From: Aromatoleum petrolei
GTDB lineage: Bacteria > Pseudomonadota > Gammaproteobacteria > Burkholderiales > Rhodocyclaceae
Direction: 5' to 3'
Length of the DNA: 64,000 bases
NCBI RefSeq assembly: GCF_017894385.1
Contig: NZ_CP059560.1
Coordinates: forward strand, 1,426,001-1,490,000
In this document: piece after piece, positions 1 to 9,362 of the stretch
Layout: every line of letters starts with the position of its first letter
Numbering within the stretch: position 1 is the first letter of the stretch
Notes under the pieces: model-generated
Database searches by the model: none
Seen by the model: the letters and a program-made list of their open reading frames with translations, nothing else
What the model was told of the DNA's origin: nothing
Program-made: the position numbers and the translations under genes

Positions 1-1
1 G

Positions 2-163
2 CTGCTGCTGGCCGAGGACGTGCGCCTGCTGTACCCGGATTTCGGCGCCCGCCTGCTGCCCATCGTGATGGCGATGACCGTCGTGCTGGGCCTGCTCGGG
101 CCCATCGCCACCCGGCGGGCGCTGATCCGCGTCCGCGAAACCCGCCGCGGAGACCTGCCATGA
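2..163 (+). CDS. C-terminal fragment of a membrane protein, probably a cation:proton antiporter
   Basis: Only the last 53 codons are inside the window; the reading frame is open from the left edge and ends in TGA. The visible part has one hydrophobic stretch ([20 protein letters not shown]) followed by a basic cytoplasmic tail rich in arginine. A terminal helix with a GP motif before a basic tail is common at the end of the membrane domain of Kef/CPA2-type antiporters, so that is the best guess, but the fragment is too short to be sure. Its stop overlaps the start of the next gene (ATGA), so the two are probably co-transcribed and translationally coupled. Confidence 0.4.
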   Translation: MLLAEDVRLLYPDFGARLLPIVMAMTVVLGLLGPIATRRALIRVRETRRGDLP

Positions 164-1287
164 GCCTCGAAACCTTTGCCTCCTCACGCGCCCTGTCGAT
201 GGGCGTGGAACTGGAACTGCAGCTCGTCAGCACGCACGACTACGACCTCGTCGCCTCGGCCGAGGATCTGCTGCGCATGATGGCGCGCAAGGACGTGCCG
301 GGCGACGTCAAGCCCGAAATGACCTGCTCGATGATCGAGGTATCGACCGGCATCTGCAACGATTACGCCTGCGTCGCCGAAGAGTTGGAGGCGTTGCGCT
401 CAGCCCTCACTGAGGCCGCGCGCAAGCTCAACATCGGCATCTGTGGCGGCGGCACCCATGCCTTCCAGGACTGGGGCGAGCGCCGTATCTTCGACAAGCC
501 GCGCTTCCACTACCTCTCGGACCTGTACGGCTATCTCGCCAAGCAATTCACCGTGTTCGGCCAGCACGTGCACATCGGCTGCCCTGGCCCGGACGCCGCG
601 CTCTACCTGCTACACGGCATGTCGCGCTACATCCCGCACCTGATCGCGCTGTCGGCATCCTCGCCCTACGTGCAGGGCAAGGACACGGGCTTCCAGTCCG
701 CGCGGCTCAATTCCGTGTTCGCCTTCCCGCTGTCAGGGCGCGCGCCCTTCGTCGAGACCTGGCAAGACTTCGAGACCTATTTCGCCAAGATGACGGACAC
801 CGGCGTGGTCCAGAGCATGAAGGACTTCTACTGGGACATCCGCCCCAAGCCCGAGTACGGCACGATCGAAGTCCGCGTCATGGACACGCCGCTCACCATC
901 GGCCGCGCTGCCGCGATCGCCGCCTACATCCAGGCCATCGCCCGCTATCTGATGATCGAGCGCCCCATCCGGCTGGCCGAGGACGACTACCTCGTCTACA
1001 CCTTCAATCGCTTCCAGGCTTGCCGCTTCGGCTTCGCCGGCACCTACGTGCATCCGGAAACGCACGAACATCGCACAGTCGCCGAGGAGATCGAGGCGAG
1101 CTTCGCGCGCATCGAACAGCACGCCATCGAGCTCGGTTGCGACGCCCCGCTCGGCGAACTGCTGCGCGAGGTGCGCGAAGGCCGCAACGACGCGACCTGG
1201 CTGCGCGAACGCCACACCAATGGCGAATCGCTGCCCGAGCTGGTGATGGGTCAGTGCGTGCGCTGGATGGGAGGTGAGCCGATGTGA
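160..1287 (+). CDS. Carboxylate-amine ligase, GCS2 (YbdK-type glutamate-cysteine ligase) family
   Basis: The 375-residue product matches the GCS2/YbdK family over its length: an N-terminal [10 protein letters not shown] strand with the catalytic acidic residues, a central [10 protein letters not shown] motif and a C-terminal [10 protein letters not shown] segment. Family members ligate an amino acid to the gamma-carboxylate of glutamate using ATP, and E. coli YbdK has weak gamma-glutamylcysteine synthetase activity; the true substrate is unknown. The gene overlaps the upstream membrane-protein gene and the downstream amidohydrolase by 4 bp each, so the three form one translation-coupled unit. 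Pairing with a gamma-glutamyl hydrolase suggests making and breaking of a gamma-glutamyl amide. The family is seen clearly; the pathway is inference. Confidence 0.85.
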   Translation: MSLETFASSRALSMGVELELQLVSTHDYDLVASAEDLLRMMARKDVPGDVKPEMTCSMIEVSTGICNDYACVAEELEALRSALTEAARKLNIGICGGGTHAFQDWGERRIFDKPRFHYLSDLYGYLAKQFTVFGQHVHIGCPGPDAALYLLHGMSRYIPHLIALSASSPYVQGKDTGFQSARLNSVFAFPLSGRAPFVETWQDFETYFAKMTDTGVVQSMKDFYWDIRPKPEYGTIEVRVMDTPLTIGRAAAIAAYIQAIARYLMIERPIRLAEDDYLVYTFNRFQACRFGFAGTYVHPETHEHRTVAEEIEASFARIEQHAIELGCDAPLGELLREVREGRNDATWLRERHTNGESLPELVMGQCVRWMGGEPM

Positions 1288-2069
1288 GCAAGGCGCCGCT
1301 GCGCATTGGCCTCTCGGCCCGCCTGCTGCACACGCCGCCGGCGGAACTCGGCTTTCCGGGCAAGTCGCTGCAGTACCTGGAACAGTCGATGGCCCACTGG
1401 ATCATGTCTCACGGCGCGCTCGTTCTGATGGTGCCCACCATCGGCCAGCACCTCGGCCTGCGTCGCGCGCAGATTTCGGTGCACGATTACGTCAAGGCGC
1501 TCGACGGGCTCGTGCTGCAAGGCGGCGCCGACGTCAGCCCCACCACCTATCGCCAGGATCCGCTGCGCCCCGAATGGACCGGCGACCGCATCCGTGATCT
1601 CTACGAGATCGAACTGCTGTGGGAGTTCGTCATCCAGGGCAAGCCGGTGCTGGGCGTGTGCCGCGGTGCGCAGCTGATCAACGTGGCATGCGGCGGCACG
1701 CTGTGGCAGGACATCTCCGAGTACGTCCCGGGAGCCGGCGCGCACCGCGACGCCGACCTCTACGACAAGCACCACCACGACATCGACTTCGTCGCCGGCA
1801 GCCATCTCGGCGCGCTGTACAGCGGCACGCCCGCCGGGCGCGTCAACAGCATCCACCACCAGGCCGTGCGCGACCTCGGCTCCGACCTGCGCATCGAAGC
1901 CTACTCGCGCGGCGACAACGTCGTCGAAGCAATCCGCTGGCTGGGCAACGGCTACCTGTTCGGCTGCCAGTGGCACCCGGAATTCCACGGCGGCGGAGGC
2001 GACCTGCTCGACGGCAGCCCCATCCTGCAGGACTTCCTCAACGCCGCCGAGCGCGCCCGGGGCGACTGA
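1284..2069 (+). CDS. Gamma-glutamyl-gamma-aminobutyrate hydrolase family protein (class I glutamine amidotransferase fold)
   Basis: The 261-residue protein has the class I amidotransferase triad in the PuuD/peptidase C26 arrangement: nucleophilic Cys in [11 protein letters not shown], and His plus Glu in [19 protein letters not shown] turn forms the oxyanion side, as in PuuD. PuuD hydrolyses gamma-glutamyl-GABA in putrescine degradation; no other puu gene is present, so a different gamma-glutamyl amide is as likely. The ATG overlaps the preceding GCS2 ligase stop, indicating coupled translation and a shared pathway. It ends just before a convergent permease gene. Confidence 0.85.
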   Translation: MSKAPLRIGLSARLLHTPPAELGFPGKSLQYLEQSMAHWIMSHGALVLMVPTIGQHLGLRRAQISVHDYVKALDGLVLQGGADVSPTTYRQDPLRPEWTGDRIRDLYEIELLWEFVIQGKPVLGVCRGAQLINVACGGTLWQDISEYVPGAGAHRDADLYDKHHHDIDFVAGSHLGALYSGTPAGRVNSIHHQAVRDLGSDLRIEAYSRGDNVVEAIRWLGNGYLFGCQWHPEFHGGGGDLLDGSPILQDFLNAAERARGD

Positions 2070-2082
2070 GCGCAGCGGTCGT

Positions 2083-3000
2083 CTAGGCTTCGTCCGCAGC
2101 GGCGCGCGCCGCGACGGCACTGCGCCCGCGCATCGCGATCGCACTGATCGTCAACAGCGCCAGGACAATGCACACCATGCCCAAGGACTCAGTCGGGCTC
2201 GGCCGCTCGCCCAACTCCACCCAGCCGCTCAACACCCCTACCGCCGGCACGGCCAGCGACGACAGCCCGGCCATCCCCGCGGGCAGGCGGTCGAGGATAA
2301 AGAGCCACATCAGCCACGCCAGCCCCGTCGCCAACAGCGCGTTGTAGACCAGTGCCCCGATGAAATAAGGCGTCACCTGCGGCGGCGCGGACGGTAGCAG
2401 CCACGCGATCACGCATAACACCAGCGACCCCAGCAGCATCTGCCACGCCGTCAGCGATAACAGGTCGAACTGCACATTGGCGCGCAGCCGCTTCGCCCAC
2501 ACCGCGCTCGCGGCCCACACCAGACCGGCGAGCACCGCCAGCAGCGGGCCCTGCGAGTCGCCGCGCAGCATCCACGGCTCGAGGATCAGCACCAGCCCCG
2601 CCAACGCCAGGCCGACGGCCATCCACTGCGACCCGCGCACCCGCTCCCCGAGGAAGACGCGCGCCATCAGCAGCAGCCAGAACGGCATCGTATAGACCAG
2701 CACCGCCGTCTTGCCCGCCCCGCCACTCACCAGCGCCCACTGGATCAATGCCGTGAAGGCCGCGGTCTGCAGCAGCCCCAGCCACAAGGTGCCCCCCAGC
2801 GCCACCGGCCGCAGCGGGCGGCGGCGCAGCGCCAGCACCGCGAACAGCGCGAGCGCGCCGAAGAAGGTGCGCATCGCGGAGAAGTCGAAGGGATCGACAT
2901 AGCGCATCACCTTCTTCATCACCACGTAGTTGTAGCCCCAGATGATGGACAGGACGAGCAGCACCCCCGCCGCCGCCAGCAGTTTCCGATCTCGATTCAT
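2083..3000 (-). CDS. EamA/DMT-family transporter
   Basis: The product (305 residues from the chosen ATG) is a ten-helix drug/metabolite transporter with two EamA repeats; the first begins IIWGYNYVVMKKVMRYVDPF, the classic EamA start. Such proteins export or import small metabolites, often amino acids, through the inner membrane; substrate unknown. I chose the ATG giving MNRDRKLL because the first transmembrane helix follows directly; a TTG ten codons upstream is possible. It is convergent with the amidohydrolase gene and faces the ammonium transporter promoter region. Confidence 0.8.
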   Translation of the reverse strand: MNRDRKLLAAAGVLLVLSIIWGYNYVVMKKVMRYVDPFDFSAMRTFFGALALFAVLALRRRPLRPVALGGTLWLGLLQTAAFTALIQWALVSGGAGKTAVLVYTMPFWLLLMARVFLGERVRGSQWMAVGLALAGLVLILEPWMLRGDSQGPLLAVLAGLVWAASAVWAKRLRANVQFDLLSLTAWQMLLGSLVLCVIAWLLPSAPPQVTPYFIGALVYNALLATGLAWLMWLFILDRLPAGMAGLSSLAVPAVGVLSGWVELGERPSPTESLGMVCIVLALLTISAIAMRGRSAVAARAAADEA

Positions 3001-3147
3001 TGACGATTCCAGGCGCCGCGCGCCGCACAAAGCGCAATTCTACATTCTTGTACGCAATTTGCGGCCATATTGTGAACCAAATAGAAGCACCACGCCCCAA
3101 CTTGTCGCACGGCGGCGCACCACGACGCCCCCCCCGCGCCGTCCTCG

Positions 3148-3162
3148 CGCACCATTATCGTG
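3148..3162 (+). promoter_or_regulatory. Putative NtrC-binding site upstream of amt
   Basis: GCACC-N5-CGTGC is an almost perfect NtrC-type inverted repeat (consensus GCACY-N5-RGTGC). It lies about 96 bp upstream of a sigma-54 promoter, a normal enhancer distance. A partial second half-site (TGCACCAT) follows about 20 bp downstream. Together with the promoter it predicts induction of the ammonium transporter under nitrogen limitation. Confidence 0.6.
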
Positions 3163-3257
3163 CGCCGATGAGCCGCGATGCACCATCGGCGGGACGGCTC
3201 CGCACCAATCGTCCGCACGGTAAACGCAACTCATTGAATAATAAAGACAAAGTTTCC

Positions 3258-3271
3258 GGCACATGATTTGC
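3258..3271 (+). promoter_or_regulatory. Sigma-54 (-24/-12) promoter of amt
   Basis: CCGGCACATGATTTGCT has the invariant GG and GC separated by exactly ten bases, with GGCAC and TTGC matching the RpoN consensus. It sits about 35 bp upstream of the amt start codon. The region 3001-3306 holds no gene; apart from this promoter, the NtrC-like site and AT-rich start sequence I see nothing in it. Confidence 0.75.
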
Positions 3272-3306
3272 TAAATCGCACCGACCTCGCCACCCGGAGC
3301 ACATCA

Positions 3307-4509
3307 ATGGAGCAGTTCAAGACATCCGCGGACGTCCTCTTCGTCCTTCTGGGCGCCATCATGGTGCTTGCGATGCATGCGGGGTTCGCCTTCCTTGAAG
3401 TCGGCACTGTGCGCAAGAAGAACCAGGTGAACGCACTCGTGAAGATCCTCAGCGACTTCTCGATGTCGACGCTGGCCTACTTCGTCATCGGCTACACCCT
3501 CGCCTACGGCAATGGCTTCTTCGTCAGCGCCGAGCAGCTTGCCGCCAACTCCGGCTACGAGCTGGTCAAGTTCTTCTTCCTGCTGACCTTCGCGGCGGCG
3601 ATTCCCGCCATCATCTCCGGCGGCATCGCCGAACGCGCACGCTTCGTGCCGCAGCTGATCGCGACCTTCCTCATCGTCGGCTTCATCTACCCCTTCTTCG
3701 AAGGCATCGTGTGGAACGGCAACTTCGGTCTGCAGGATTGGATCGAGGGCGCCTTCGGGGCGAAATTCCATGACTTCGCCGGCAGTGTCGTGGTGCATGC
3801 CGTGGGCGGCTGGATCGCGCTCCCCGCCGTCCTGCTGCTCGGCGCCCGCCGCGGTCGCTACCACAAGAACGGTCAGATCTCGGCCCACCCGCCGTCGAGC
3901 ATCCCCTTCCTCGCGCTGGGCGCATGGATCCTTGCGGTGGGCTGGTTCGGCTTCAACGTCATGAGTGCCCAGCGTCTCGACGCCATCAACGGCCTCGTCG
4001 CGCTCAACTCGCTGATGGCCATGATCGGCGGCACCCTCGCCGCCCTCGCGGCGGGACGCAACGACCCCGGCTTCGTGCACAACGGCCCCCTCGCCGGCCT
4101 CGTCGCCGTGTGCGCCGGCTCCGACCTGATGCACCCGCTTGGTGCGCTCGCCGTCGGCTCCATTGCGGGCGTGCTCTTCGTGCAGCTCTTCACCATCGCG
4201 CAGAACCGCTGGAAGATCGACGACGTCCTCGGCGTGTGGCCGCTCCACGGCCTGTGCGGCGCCTGGGGCGGGATCGCCGCCGGCATCTTCGGCAGCAAGG
4301 CCCTCGGCGGCATCGGCGGCGTCAGCTTCGCTGGGCAGCTCGTCGGCACCCTCGGCGGCATCGCCATCGCGCTCGCCGGCGGCACCATTGTGTACGGCCT
4401 CATCCGCGCGACCCTCGGCCTGCGCCTCGATCCCGAAGAAGAATTCGCCGGCGCCGACCTCTCCATCCACAAGATTTCAGCGACCGCGGAGCACGAGACG
4501 TCGTGGTGA
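3307..4509 (+). CDS. amt: Ammonium transporter (Amt/MEP/Rh family)
   Basis: The 400-residue inner-membrane protein carries the Amt signature around VVVHAVGGWIALPAVLLLGA and the second pore histidine in WPLHGLCGAWGG, giving the twin-histidine pair of the conduction pore. It moves NH4+/NH3 into the cytoplasm. I start at the ATG giving MEQFKTSAD because GGAGC lies six bases upstream; an upstream TTG in the same frame lies at the sigma-54 promoter itself and is unlikely. No glnK is adjacent, unlike the usual glnK-amtB operon, so this may be a second amt. A strong terminator follows. Confidence 0.93.
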   Translation: MEQFKTSADVLFVLLGAIMVLAMHAGFAFLEVGTVRKKNQVNALVKILSDFSMSTLAYFVIGYTLAYGNGFFVSAEQLAANSGYELVKFFFLLTFAAAIPAIISGGIAERARFVPQLIATFLIVGFIYPFFEGIVWNGNFGLQDWIEGAFGAKFHDFAGSVVVHAVGGWIALPAVLLLGARRGRYHKNGQISAHPPSSIPFLALGAWILAVGWFGFNVMSAQRLDAINGLVALNSLMAMIGGTLAALAAGRNDPGFVHNGPLAGLVAVCAGSDLMHPLGALAVGSIAGVLFVQLFTIAQNRWKIDDVLGVWPLHGLCGAWGGIAAGIFGSKALGGIGGVSFAGQLVGTLGGIAIALAGGTIVYGLIRATLGLRLDPEEEFAGADLSIHKISATAEHETSW

Positions 4510-4580
4510 GGTTGATCCACGCAAAGCAGAATGAAACCGGTCGGCGCCGAAGATAGGCTCCCGTATCGAACTCGCTGCAT

Positions 4581-4608
4581 ATGGCGCGGCCAGGGTCGCG
4601 CCATTTTT
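4581..4608 (+). terminator. Rho-independent terminator of amt
   Basis: ATGGCGCG pairs with CGCGCCAT across an 8-base loop and is followed directly by five T residues. It lies about 70 bp after the amt stop and before the convergent MocR gene. Confidence 0.85.
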
Positions 4609-4697
4609 CTGCGCCCGCCAAGGACAGTTCAGTCGTCGAGGCACACAAGATCGATGTGGTGACCGGGTTTATCGGCTAACGGCTCCGCTGGCGCACC

Positions 4698-6140
4698 TCA
4701 TGGACTTACGGCCATCTTCAAACGCCTTACGCCCTCTGCGATCATCCCTTCGTCCAGATTCCCGTACCCGAGCACCAAGCCGTTGCACCTCATCGGGGCC
4801 CTGGCGTAGCAGCCCAGCGCCCGCACCCCGAGCCCCAACTTGGCCGCACGTTCTACCACCTCGAAGTCGCGCACTTCGGGCGGCAGCCACATGACCAGAT
4901 GCAGGCCGGCTTCGCCGCCCGACAATTCCACGCCCGGCGTGAACGCGGCGCGTAGCGCCGCACGCAGTGCCGCCTGCCGCGCGGCATAGCGGACGCGCAT
5001 GCGCCGCAGATGGGCGGTGTAATGGCCGCGCTGCATGAAGTCGGCGAGCGCGCGCTGTTCGATGCCCTGTCCGGCGCGCGTCGCCTGCGCGACGGCACGG
5101 GCGAAGTCGGCGGCGATGGGTTCGGGCAGCACGAGATAGCCAAGGCGCAAGCCGGGATAGAGCGTCTTGCTGAACGTGCCGACATAGACGACCGGGGCAT
5201 CCGGCCGCAGGCCGAACAGTGCGGGCGGCGCGGCGCCCGCACGGCGGAACTCGCTGTCGTAGTCGTCCTCGATGATCCAGGCGCCCGTTCGGCGCGCGCG
5301 CTCGATGAGGGCGAGACGCCGCGGCAAGGTCATGACGCGGCCGGTCGGGTACTGGTGCGAAGGGGTGACCATGACGAGCCGCGGCGGGTAATCGCGCCAG
5401 TCCTCCTCCGCGGGAGCAAGCCCTTCGGCGTCGACCGGCACGTCATACACCCGCAGCCCGGCCAGGCCGAAGGCGACGCGGGCGGCGAGGTAGCCCGGGT
5501 TTTCGGCCCAGACGATGTCGCCATGGTCGCACAGCAGACGGGCACACAGGTCCAGCGCCACCTGCGTTCCGCTGGTGATGACGATTTGGGTCGGACTCAC
5601 GGGCAAGCCGCGCCCGGTCGTGAGGTGGTCGGCGAGCGCCTGGCGTAGCGCGGGATCGCCGCCGCTCTCCGCATAGCCGAGCTGGCGCCAACCGGCATCG
5701 CGCCAGGCACGCTCCAGGCAGGCACGCCAGCTACGGAAGGGGAAGGCGCCGAAGTCCGGCACGCCGGGAGCAAATGGCAGCGCCTCGGCCTCGCGTCCGG
5801 GTGCGGGTTGGAGTGCGGCCGCAGCGCGGGCGGAGAGTCGGAGCGGCGCGGCGAGCGCATCGGCGGTGGCCGAACGCCCCGCCGGCCGCGCGGGGAGGGC
5901 TGCCACACGCGTGCCTTGGCGATCCGCCTCCAGACAGCCTTCGGCCACCAGTTGCTCGTAGGCGAACAGCACGGTGTTGCGGGCGATCTTCAGCGATGCG
6001 GCCAGCCCGCGGCTCGCAGGCAGGCGCGTGCCGGGCGCAAGACGGCCGGACAGGATGGCGTCGCGCAGGCGCAGGTAGAGCACGCGCTGACGCGGCAAGG
6101 TCTCGGGGAGCGGCGGGGCGAGCAGCCAGTCGAGTTCCAT
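4698..6140 (-). CDS. MocR/PdxR-family regulator (GntR HTH fused to aminotransferase-like domain)
   Basis: Residues about 15-80 form a GntR-type winged helix (LRDAILSGRLAPGTRLPASR), and residues about 110-470 a fold-type I PLP aminotransferase domain with the Schiff-base lysine in VGTFSKTLYPGLRLGY. Length (480) is normal for the family. MocR proteins use PLP or PLP-amino acid adducts as effectors. The ATG giving MELDWLL has GGAG at proper distance. It is divergent from an FMN split-barrel (PNPOx-like) gene across a 94-bp gap, so it probably controls that gene and itself. TauR, the regulator of taurine genes in other bacteria, is also a MocR protein, but this gene is 10 kb from the taurine genes and paired with a different target. 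Confidence 0.88.
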   Translation of the reverse strand: MELDWLLAPPLPETLPRQRVLYLRLRDAILSGRLAPGTRLPASRGLAASLKIARNTVLFAYEQLVAEGCLEADRQGTRVAALPARPAGRSATADALAAPLRLSARAAAALQPAPGREAEALPFAPGVPDFGAFPFRSWRACLERAWRDAGWRQLGYAESGGDPALRQALADHLTTGRGLPVSPTQIVITSGTQVALDLCARLLCDHGDIVWAENPGYLAARVAFGLAGLRVYDVPVDAEGLAPAEEDWRDYPPRLVMVTPSHQYPTGRVMTLPRRLALIERARRTGAWIIEDDYDSEFRRAGAAPPALFGLRPDAPVVYVGTFSKTLYPGLRLGYLVLPEPIAADFARAVAQATRAGQGIEQRALADFMQRGHYTAHLRRMRVRYAARQAALRAALRAAFTPGVELSGGEAGLHLVMWLPPEVRDFEVVERAAKLGLGVRALGCYARAPMRCNGLVLGYGNLDEGMIAEGVRRLKMAVSP

Positions 6141-6234
6141 TGTGGCTCCATGGTTCATTCATCGCGTGGCACTACGAAAGGTACCACCACCCCCGTAGGC
6201 TTGTGCCAACCCTTTCCCCCGGAGCACCGCCGTC

Positions 6235-6879
6235 ATGTCCAAGCCTTCCGCCCCTTCCCCGCGCACCCGCGTCCGCCGCATGCCGGAGCGCGCGCACTAC
6301 GAGGCCGACGCCGTGACAGCCATCGTCGACGCGGCGATGATCTGCACCGTCGCCTTCCAGATCGATGGCGCGGTGCACGCGATCCCCACGCTGCATTGGC
6401 GCGAAGGCGAACACTTGTACATCCACGGCGCCAAGGCGTCCCGCATGCTCAAGGCGCTCGTGCAGGGCGAGGCCTGCGTCACCATCGCGCTCGCCGACGG
6501 ATTGGTGCTGGCGCGCTCGGCCATGCACCACTCGATGAACTACCGTTCGGTGGTGATCTACGGCCGGTTCGAGCTCGTCGCCAACCCGGAGGACAAACGG
6601 CGCAGCCTGCGCGCGTTCATCGACGGCCTCTATCCCGACCGTTGGGCAACGCTGCGCCCGATCAACGACAAGGAACTCAACACCACCAGCCTGTTGCGGA
6701 TCCCGCTCGCGGAAGCATCGGCCAAAGTGCGCGACTGGGGAGTGGAGGACGACGAAGAGGACCTGAGCTGGCCGGCATGGGCCGGGGTCATCCCGCTACG
6801 CACCGAGACCGGCACGCCGCGCACCGAGGACGACAGCGTGCTGAGCGAGGCGCCAGCGACACGGTTCGCCGGACGGTAG
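6235..6879 (+). CDS. Pyridoxamine 5'-phosphate oxidase family protein (FMN-binding split barrel)
   Basis: The 214-residue product contains the split-barrel FMN-binding fold typical of COG3467 proteins (ICTVAFQIDGAVHAIPTLHW, then LYIHGAKASRML and the SMNYRSVVIYG strand). These are flavin-dependent reductases or oxidases, some FMN or heme binding, mostly uncharacterised; true PdxH is not implied. The gene is divergent from a MocR/PdxR regulator, a very common arrangement for this family, and is likely its target. Confidence 0.8.
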   Translation: MSKPSAPSPRTRVRRMPERAHYEADAVTAIVDAAMICTVAFQIDGAVHAIPTLHWREGEHLYIHGAKASRMLKALVQGEACVTIALADGLVLARSAMHHSMNYRSVVIYGRFELVANPEDKRRSLRAFIDGLYPDRWATLRPINDKELNTTSLLRIPLAEASAKVRDWGVEDDEEDLSWPAWAGVIPLRTETGTPRTEDDSVLSEAPATRFAGR

Positions 6880-6977
6880 CGCGTCGGTCGGACGGGTACG
6901 GGCCAATGAGCCCGGCAGCCCAAGACGGAGGCTGTCGCACGGCATCGCCGTGCAGCGACCAGCGGGGACAGCCCGCC

Positions 6978-7013
6978 GCTGCCGCGCAGCGCTTCATGGC
7001 TCTGCGCGGCAGC
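6978..7013. terminator. GC-rich hairpin between convergent genes, possible bidirectional terminator
   Basis: GCTGCCGCGCAG pairs perfectly with CTGCGCGGCAGC across a 12-base loop. There is no T run on either strand, so intrinsic termination is not assured; a smaller hairpin (GCACGGC-ATC-GCCGTGC) lies about 30 bp upstream. The position between two convergent genes supports a role in transcript ends. Confidence 0.4.
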
Positions 7014-7038
7014 TCGCGTCGCGGACTGGGAGGCGAGC

Positions 7039-7635
7039 TCAAGCGCGCTCGACGGTCTGGCGGCCGAGCGTGTAGAACTCCGCGTTGGGCCGCATGCTGG
7101 TGACGTTGGCGATGCGGTTGGACATGCCAAAGAAGGCCGAGATGCCCGCGATGTCCCAGATGTCGTCATCGTTGAAGCCGTGTGCCTTCAGCGCTTCGAA
7201 GTCGGCCTCTCCGACGAGGTGGGCGCTCTGCGAAACCTTCATCGCGAAATCGAGCATCGCCTTCTGGCGCTCGGTGATGTCGGCCTTGCGGTAGTTGGTG
7301 GCGACCTGGTCGGCAATGAGCGGGTTCTTGGCGCGGATGCGCAGGATGGCGCCATGGGCGATCACGCAATACTGGCACTGGTTAACGGCGCTCGTCGCGA
7401 CGACGATCATCTCGCGCTCGGCCTTGGTCAGGTTGCCGGGTTTTTCCATCAGTGCGTCGTGATAGGCAAAGAAGGCGCGGAACTCGTCGGGGCGGTGGGC
7501 GAGCGTCAGGAACACGTTGGGGATGAAACCGGACTTCTCCTGCACGGCGAGGATGCGCGCGCGGATGTCTTCGGGCATGTCCTTCAGTTCGGGAACGGGA
7601 AACCGGCTCACTGCGGCCTGCTGCGCTTGGGTCAT
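7039..7635 (-). CDS. Peroxidase-related enzyme (AhpD/carboxymuconolactone decarboxylase-like)
   Basis: The 198-residue protein has the AhpD-type redox motif Cys-x-x-Cys-x-x-x-His in NQCQYCVIAHG and the all-helical CMD fold. Family members are alkylhydroperoxidases or uncharacterised 'peroxidase-related' enzymes. It lies just downstream of the acrylyl-CoA reductase-like gene on the same strand with about 47 bp between, so it probably belongs to the TetR-controlled unit, where it would deal with peroxides or electrophiles. Confidence 0.82.
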   Translation of the reverse strand: MTQAQQAAVSRFPVPELKDMPEDIRARILAVQEKSGFIPNVFLTLAHRPDEFRAFFAYHDALMEKPGNLTKAEREMIVVATSAVNQCQYCVIAHGAILRIRAKNPLIADQVATNYRKADITERQKAMLDFAMKVSQSAHLVGEADFEALKAHGFNDDDIWDIAGISAFFGMSNRIANVTSMRPNAEFYTLGRQTVERA

Positions 7636-7682
7636 GCTGTTCTCCTTCGGATGATGAAGCGGGTTCTGCTGCTGAAGTTGGT

Positions 7683-8666
7683 CTAGCGATTGACGTCCAC
7701 GACGATGCGGCCGCGCACTTCGCCCTTCAGGAGGCTATCGGCGAGCGGAATGGCTTCGGCCAGGCCAACTTCGCGGCTGATCTGGCCGAGCTTGGCCACG
7801 TCCAGATCGGTTCCCAGACGTTGCCAGGCCACGAGGCGCTCGGCACGCGGGCACATCACGCTGTCGACGCCTGCCAGCGTGACGCCGCGCAGGATGAAGG
7901 GCGCGACGGTCGCGGGGAAATCCATGCCTGCCGCCAGGCCGCAGGCGGCGACCACGCCGCGGTACTTGGTCGTGGCGCAGACGTTGGCCAGCACGTGGCT
8001 GCCGACGACATCGACGGCGCCGGCCCAGCGCTCCTTGCCCAGCGGCTTGCCGGGGGAGGAGAACAGGGCGCGCTCGACGACTTCGGTTGCGCCGAGGGAC
8101 TTCAGGTAGTCGGCGTCCTGCGGGCGGCCGGTCGCCGCGACGACCGTGTAACCGAGCTTCGCCAGGACCGCGATGGCGACGCTGCCGACGCCACCCGCGG
8201 CGCCGGTGACGAGGATCTCGCCGTGCTCGGGTCGGACTCCATGCCGCTCCAGCGCGAGTACGCACAGCATGGCAGTGTAGCCCGCGGTGCCGATGGCCAT
8301 TGCCTGCTGCGGCGTGAACGCCGGGGGCAAGGGCACCAGCCAGTCGCCGTTGAGGCGCGCCTTCTGTGCCAGCCCGCCCCAGTGCACTTCGCCCACGCCC
8401 CATCCGTTGAGCACCACCGAATCGCCGGCCTGGTACGCCGGATGGGTGCTCTCCTCGACCACGCCCACCAGGTCGATGCCTGGGACCATCGGAAACTTCC
8501 GCACCACCGGCCCCTTGCCGGTAATGGCCAGGCCGTCCTTGTAATTGAGCGTCGAGTGACTGACGCGAACCGTCACGTTGCCCTCGGGCAATTGCGCTTC
8601 ATCGAGTTCCTGCACGCTCGCGCGGTAACCGGACTCGTCCTTCTCGATCAGGATTCCCTTGAACAT
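7683..8666 (-). CDS. acuI: NADPH-dependent acrylyl-CoA reductase / YhdH-family quinone oxidoreductase
   Basis: The 327-residue medium-chain reductase has the AcuI/YhdH signature: [22 protein letters not shown] at the substrate side, [10 protein letters not shown], and a [16 protein letters not shown]ossmann nucleotide-binding loop. AcuI reduces toxic acryloyl-CoA to propionyl-CoA with NADPH. The start giving MFKGILIEK has GGGAGAG five bases upstream; a start five codons earlier lacks spacing. A TetR-type palindrome lies 17-31 bp upstream of the start codon and the adjacent regulator belongs to the AcuR-like class. The gene name is by family resemblance; the physiological substrate here is not shown. 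Confidence 0.8.
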   Translation of the reverse strand: MFKGILIEKDESGYRASVQELDEAQLPEGNVTVRVSHSTLNYKDGLAITGKGPVVRKFPMVPGIDLVGVVEESTHPAYQAGDSVVLNGWGVGEVHWGGLAQKARLNGDWLVPLPPAFTPQQAMAIGTAGYTAMLCVLALERHGVRPEHGEILVTGAAGGVGSVAIAVLAKLGYTVVAATGRPQDADYLKSLGATEVVERALFSSPGKPLGKERWAGAVDVVGSHVLANVCATTKYRGVVAACGLAAGMDFPATVAPFILRGVTLAGVDSVMCPRAERLVAWQRLGTDLDVAKLGQISREVGLAEAIPLADSLLKGEVRGRIVVDVNR

Positions 8667-8682
8667 ACGTCTCTCCCACATT

Positions 8683-8697
8683 TAGACCGGTCGTCTA
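8683..8697. promoter_or_regulatory. TetR-type operator upstream of acuI-like gene
   Basis: TAGACCGGTCGTCTA is a near-perfect palindrome placed directly upstream of the acuI-like start. A second copy with the same TAGACCG half precedes the TetR gene itself, which identifies this as the regulator's operator. Confidence 0.7.
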
Positions 8698-8713
8698 ATA
8701 AACAGCAAAAAAA

Positions 8714-9352
8714 TCAGCCCTTCGGTAGGCCGGCGAAAAAGAATTGAGCGAACACTTCGAGCGGCCTCGCGCTCCGTTCGAGCTTGGCCCGCAGGACGGC
8801 GCCCTCCCAGCCGATCCAGAAGAACGCCGCGAGCCGCGCCGTGTCGGCGTCCGGCGCCAACTCCCCGGCTTTCTGCGCCTCGACCAGACAAGCCCCAAAG
8901 CGGGCCTGCCAATCCTCGAAGGTCTCCTTGAGTCGGGCTCGAAAACTCTCGGGAAGGGTGCCCGTTTCCTGGCCGAGGTTTCCGATGAGGCAACCGCGAC
9001 GGAAATCGTGGCGGGCCATGCCGTCCGTCGCGTCGGCAACGAAGGCCCGCAGGCGACTCAGGGGCGAGAGCGCCGCATTGCGAAGGTGACGATCCAGCTT
9101 CCGGGCAAAGAACTCCCCGTAGCGTTGGATCAGGTCGAGGCCGAACGCTTCCTTGCTGTCGAAATAGTGATAGAAGGATCCCTTCGGCACGCTCACGCGG
9201 CCGAGGATCTCGTCGATGCCGGTCGAGGAGAACCCCTTTTCGGTGAGCACTTCCAGCCCGGCCCGCAGCAAGAGTTCGCGCGTCTCGGTGAGATCTTCGC
9301 GCTGTCTGGGCGGTCGGCCGCGGCGACGGGGGGGCTGGTGGGCAACGTCCAT
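8714..9352 (-). CDS. TetR/AcrR-family repressor, AcuR-like
   Basis: The 212-residue protein has an N-terminal TetR helix-turn-helix (EVLTEKGFSSTGIDEILGRV, then VPKGSFYHYFDSKEAF) after a basic GRPPR arm, and a helical ligand domain ending in a region typical of AcuR-like regulators. It sits upstream of and co-directional with the acuI-like gene. Matching TAGACCG palindromes precede both genes, indicating autoregulation and repression of the reductase. AcuR homologues are relieved by acrylate; a reactive alkene or quinone ligand is the natural guess here. Confidence 0.85.
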   Translation of the reverse strand: MDVAHQPPRRRGRPPRQREDLTETRELLLRAGLEVLTEKGFSSTGIDEILGRVSVPKGSFYHYFDSKEAFGLDLIQRYGEFFARKLDRHLRNAALSPLSRLRAFVADATDGMARHDFRRGCLIGNLGQETGTLPESFRARLKETFEDWQARFGACLVEAQKAGELAPDADTARLAAFFWIGWEGAVLRAKLERSARPLEVFAQFFFAGLPKG

Positions 9353-9362
9353 GCCCGGAGAT

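Noticed and set aside
4698..6140. MocR-family protein as TauR, the taurine regulator of other bacteria
   Set aside because: It lies 10 kb from the taurine genes and faces an FMN split-barrel gene that is its likely target; the operators shared by the taurine genes fit an IclR protein instead.
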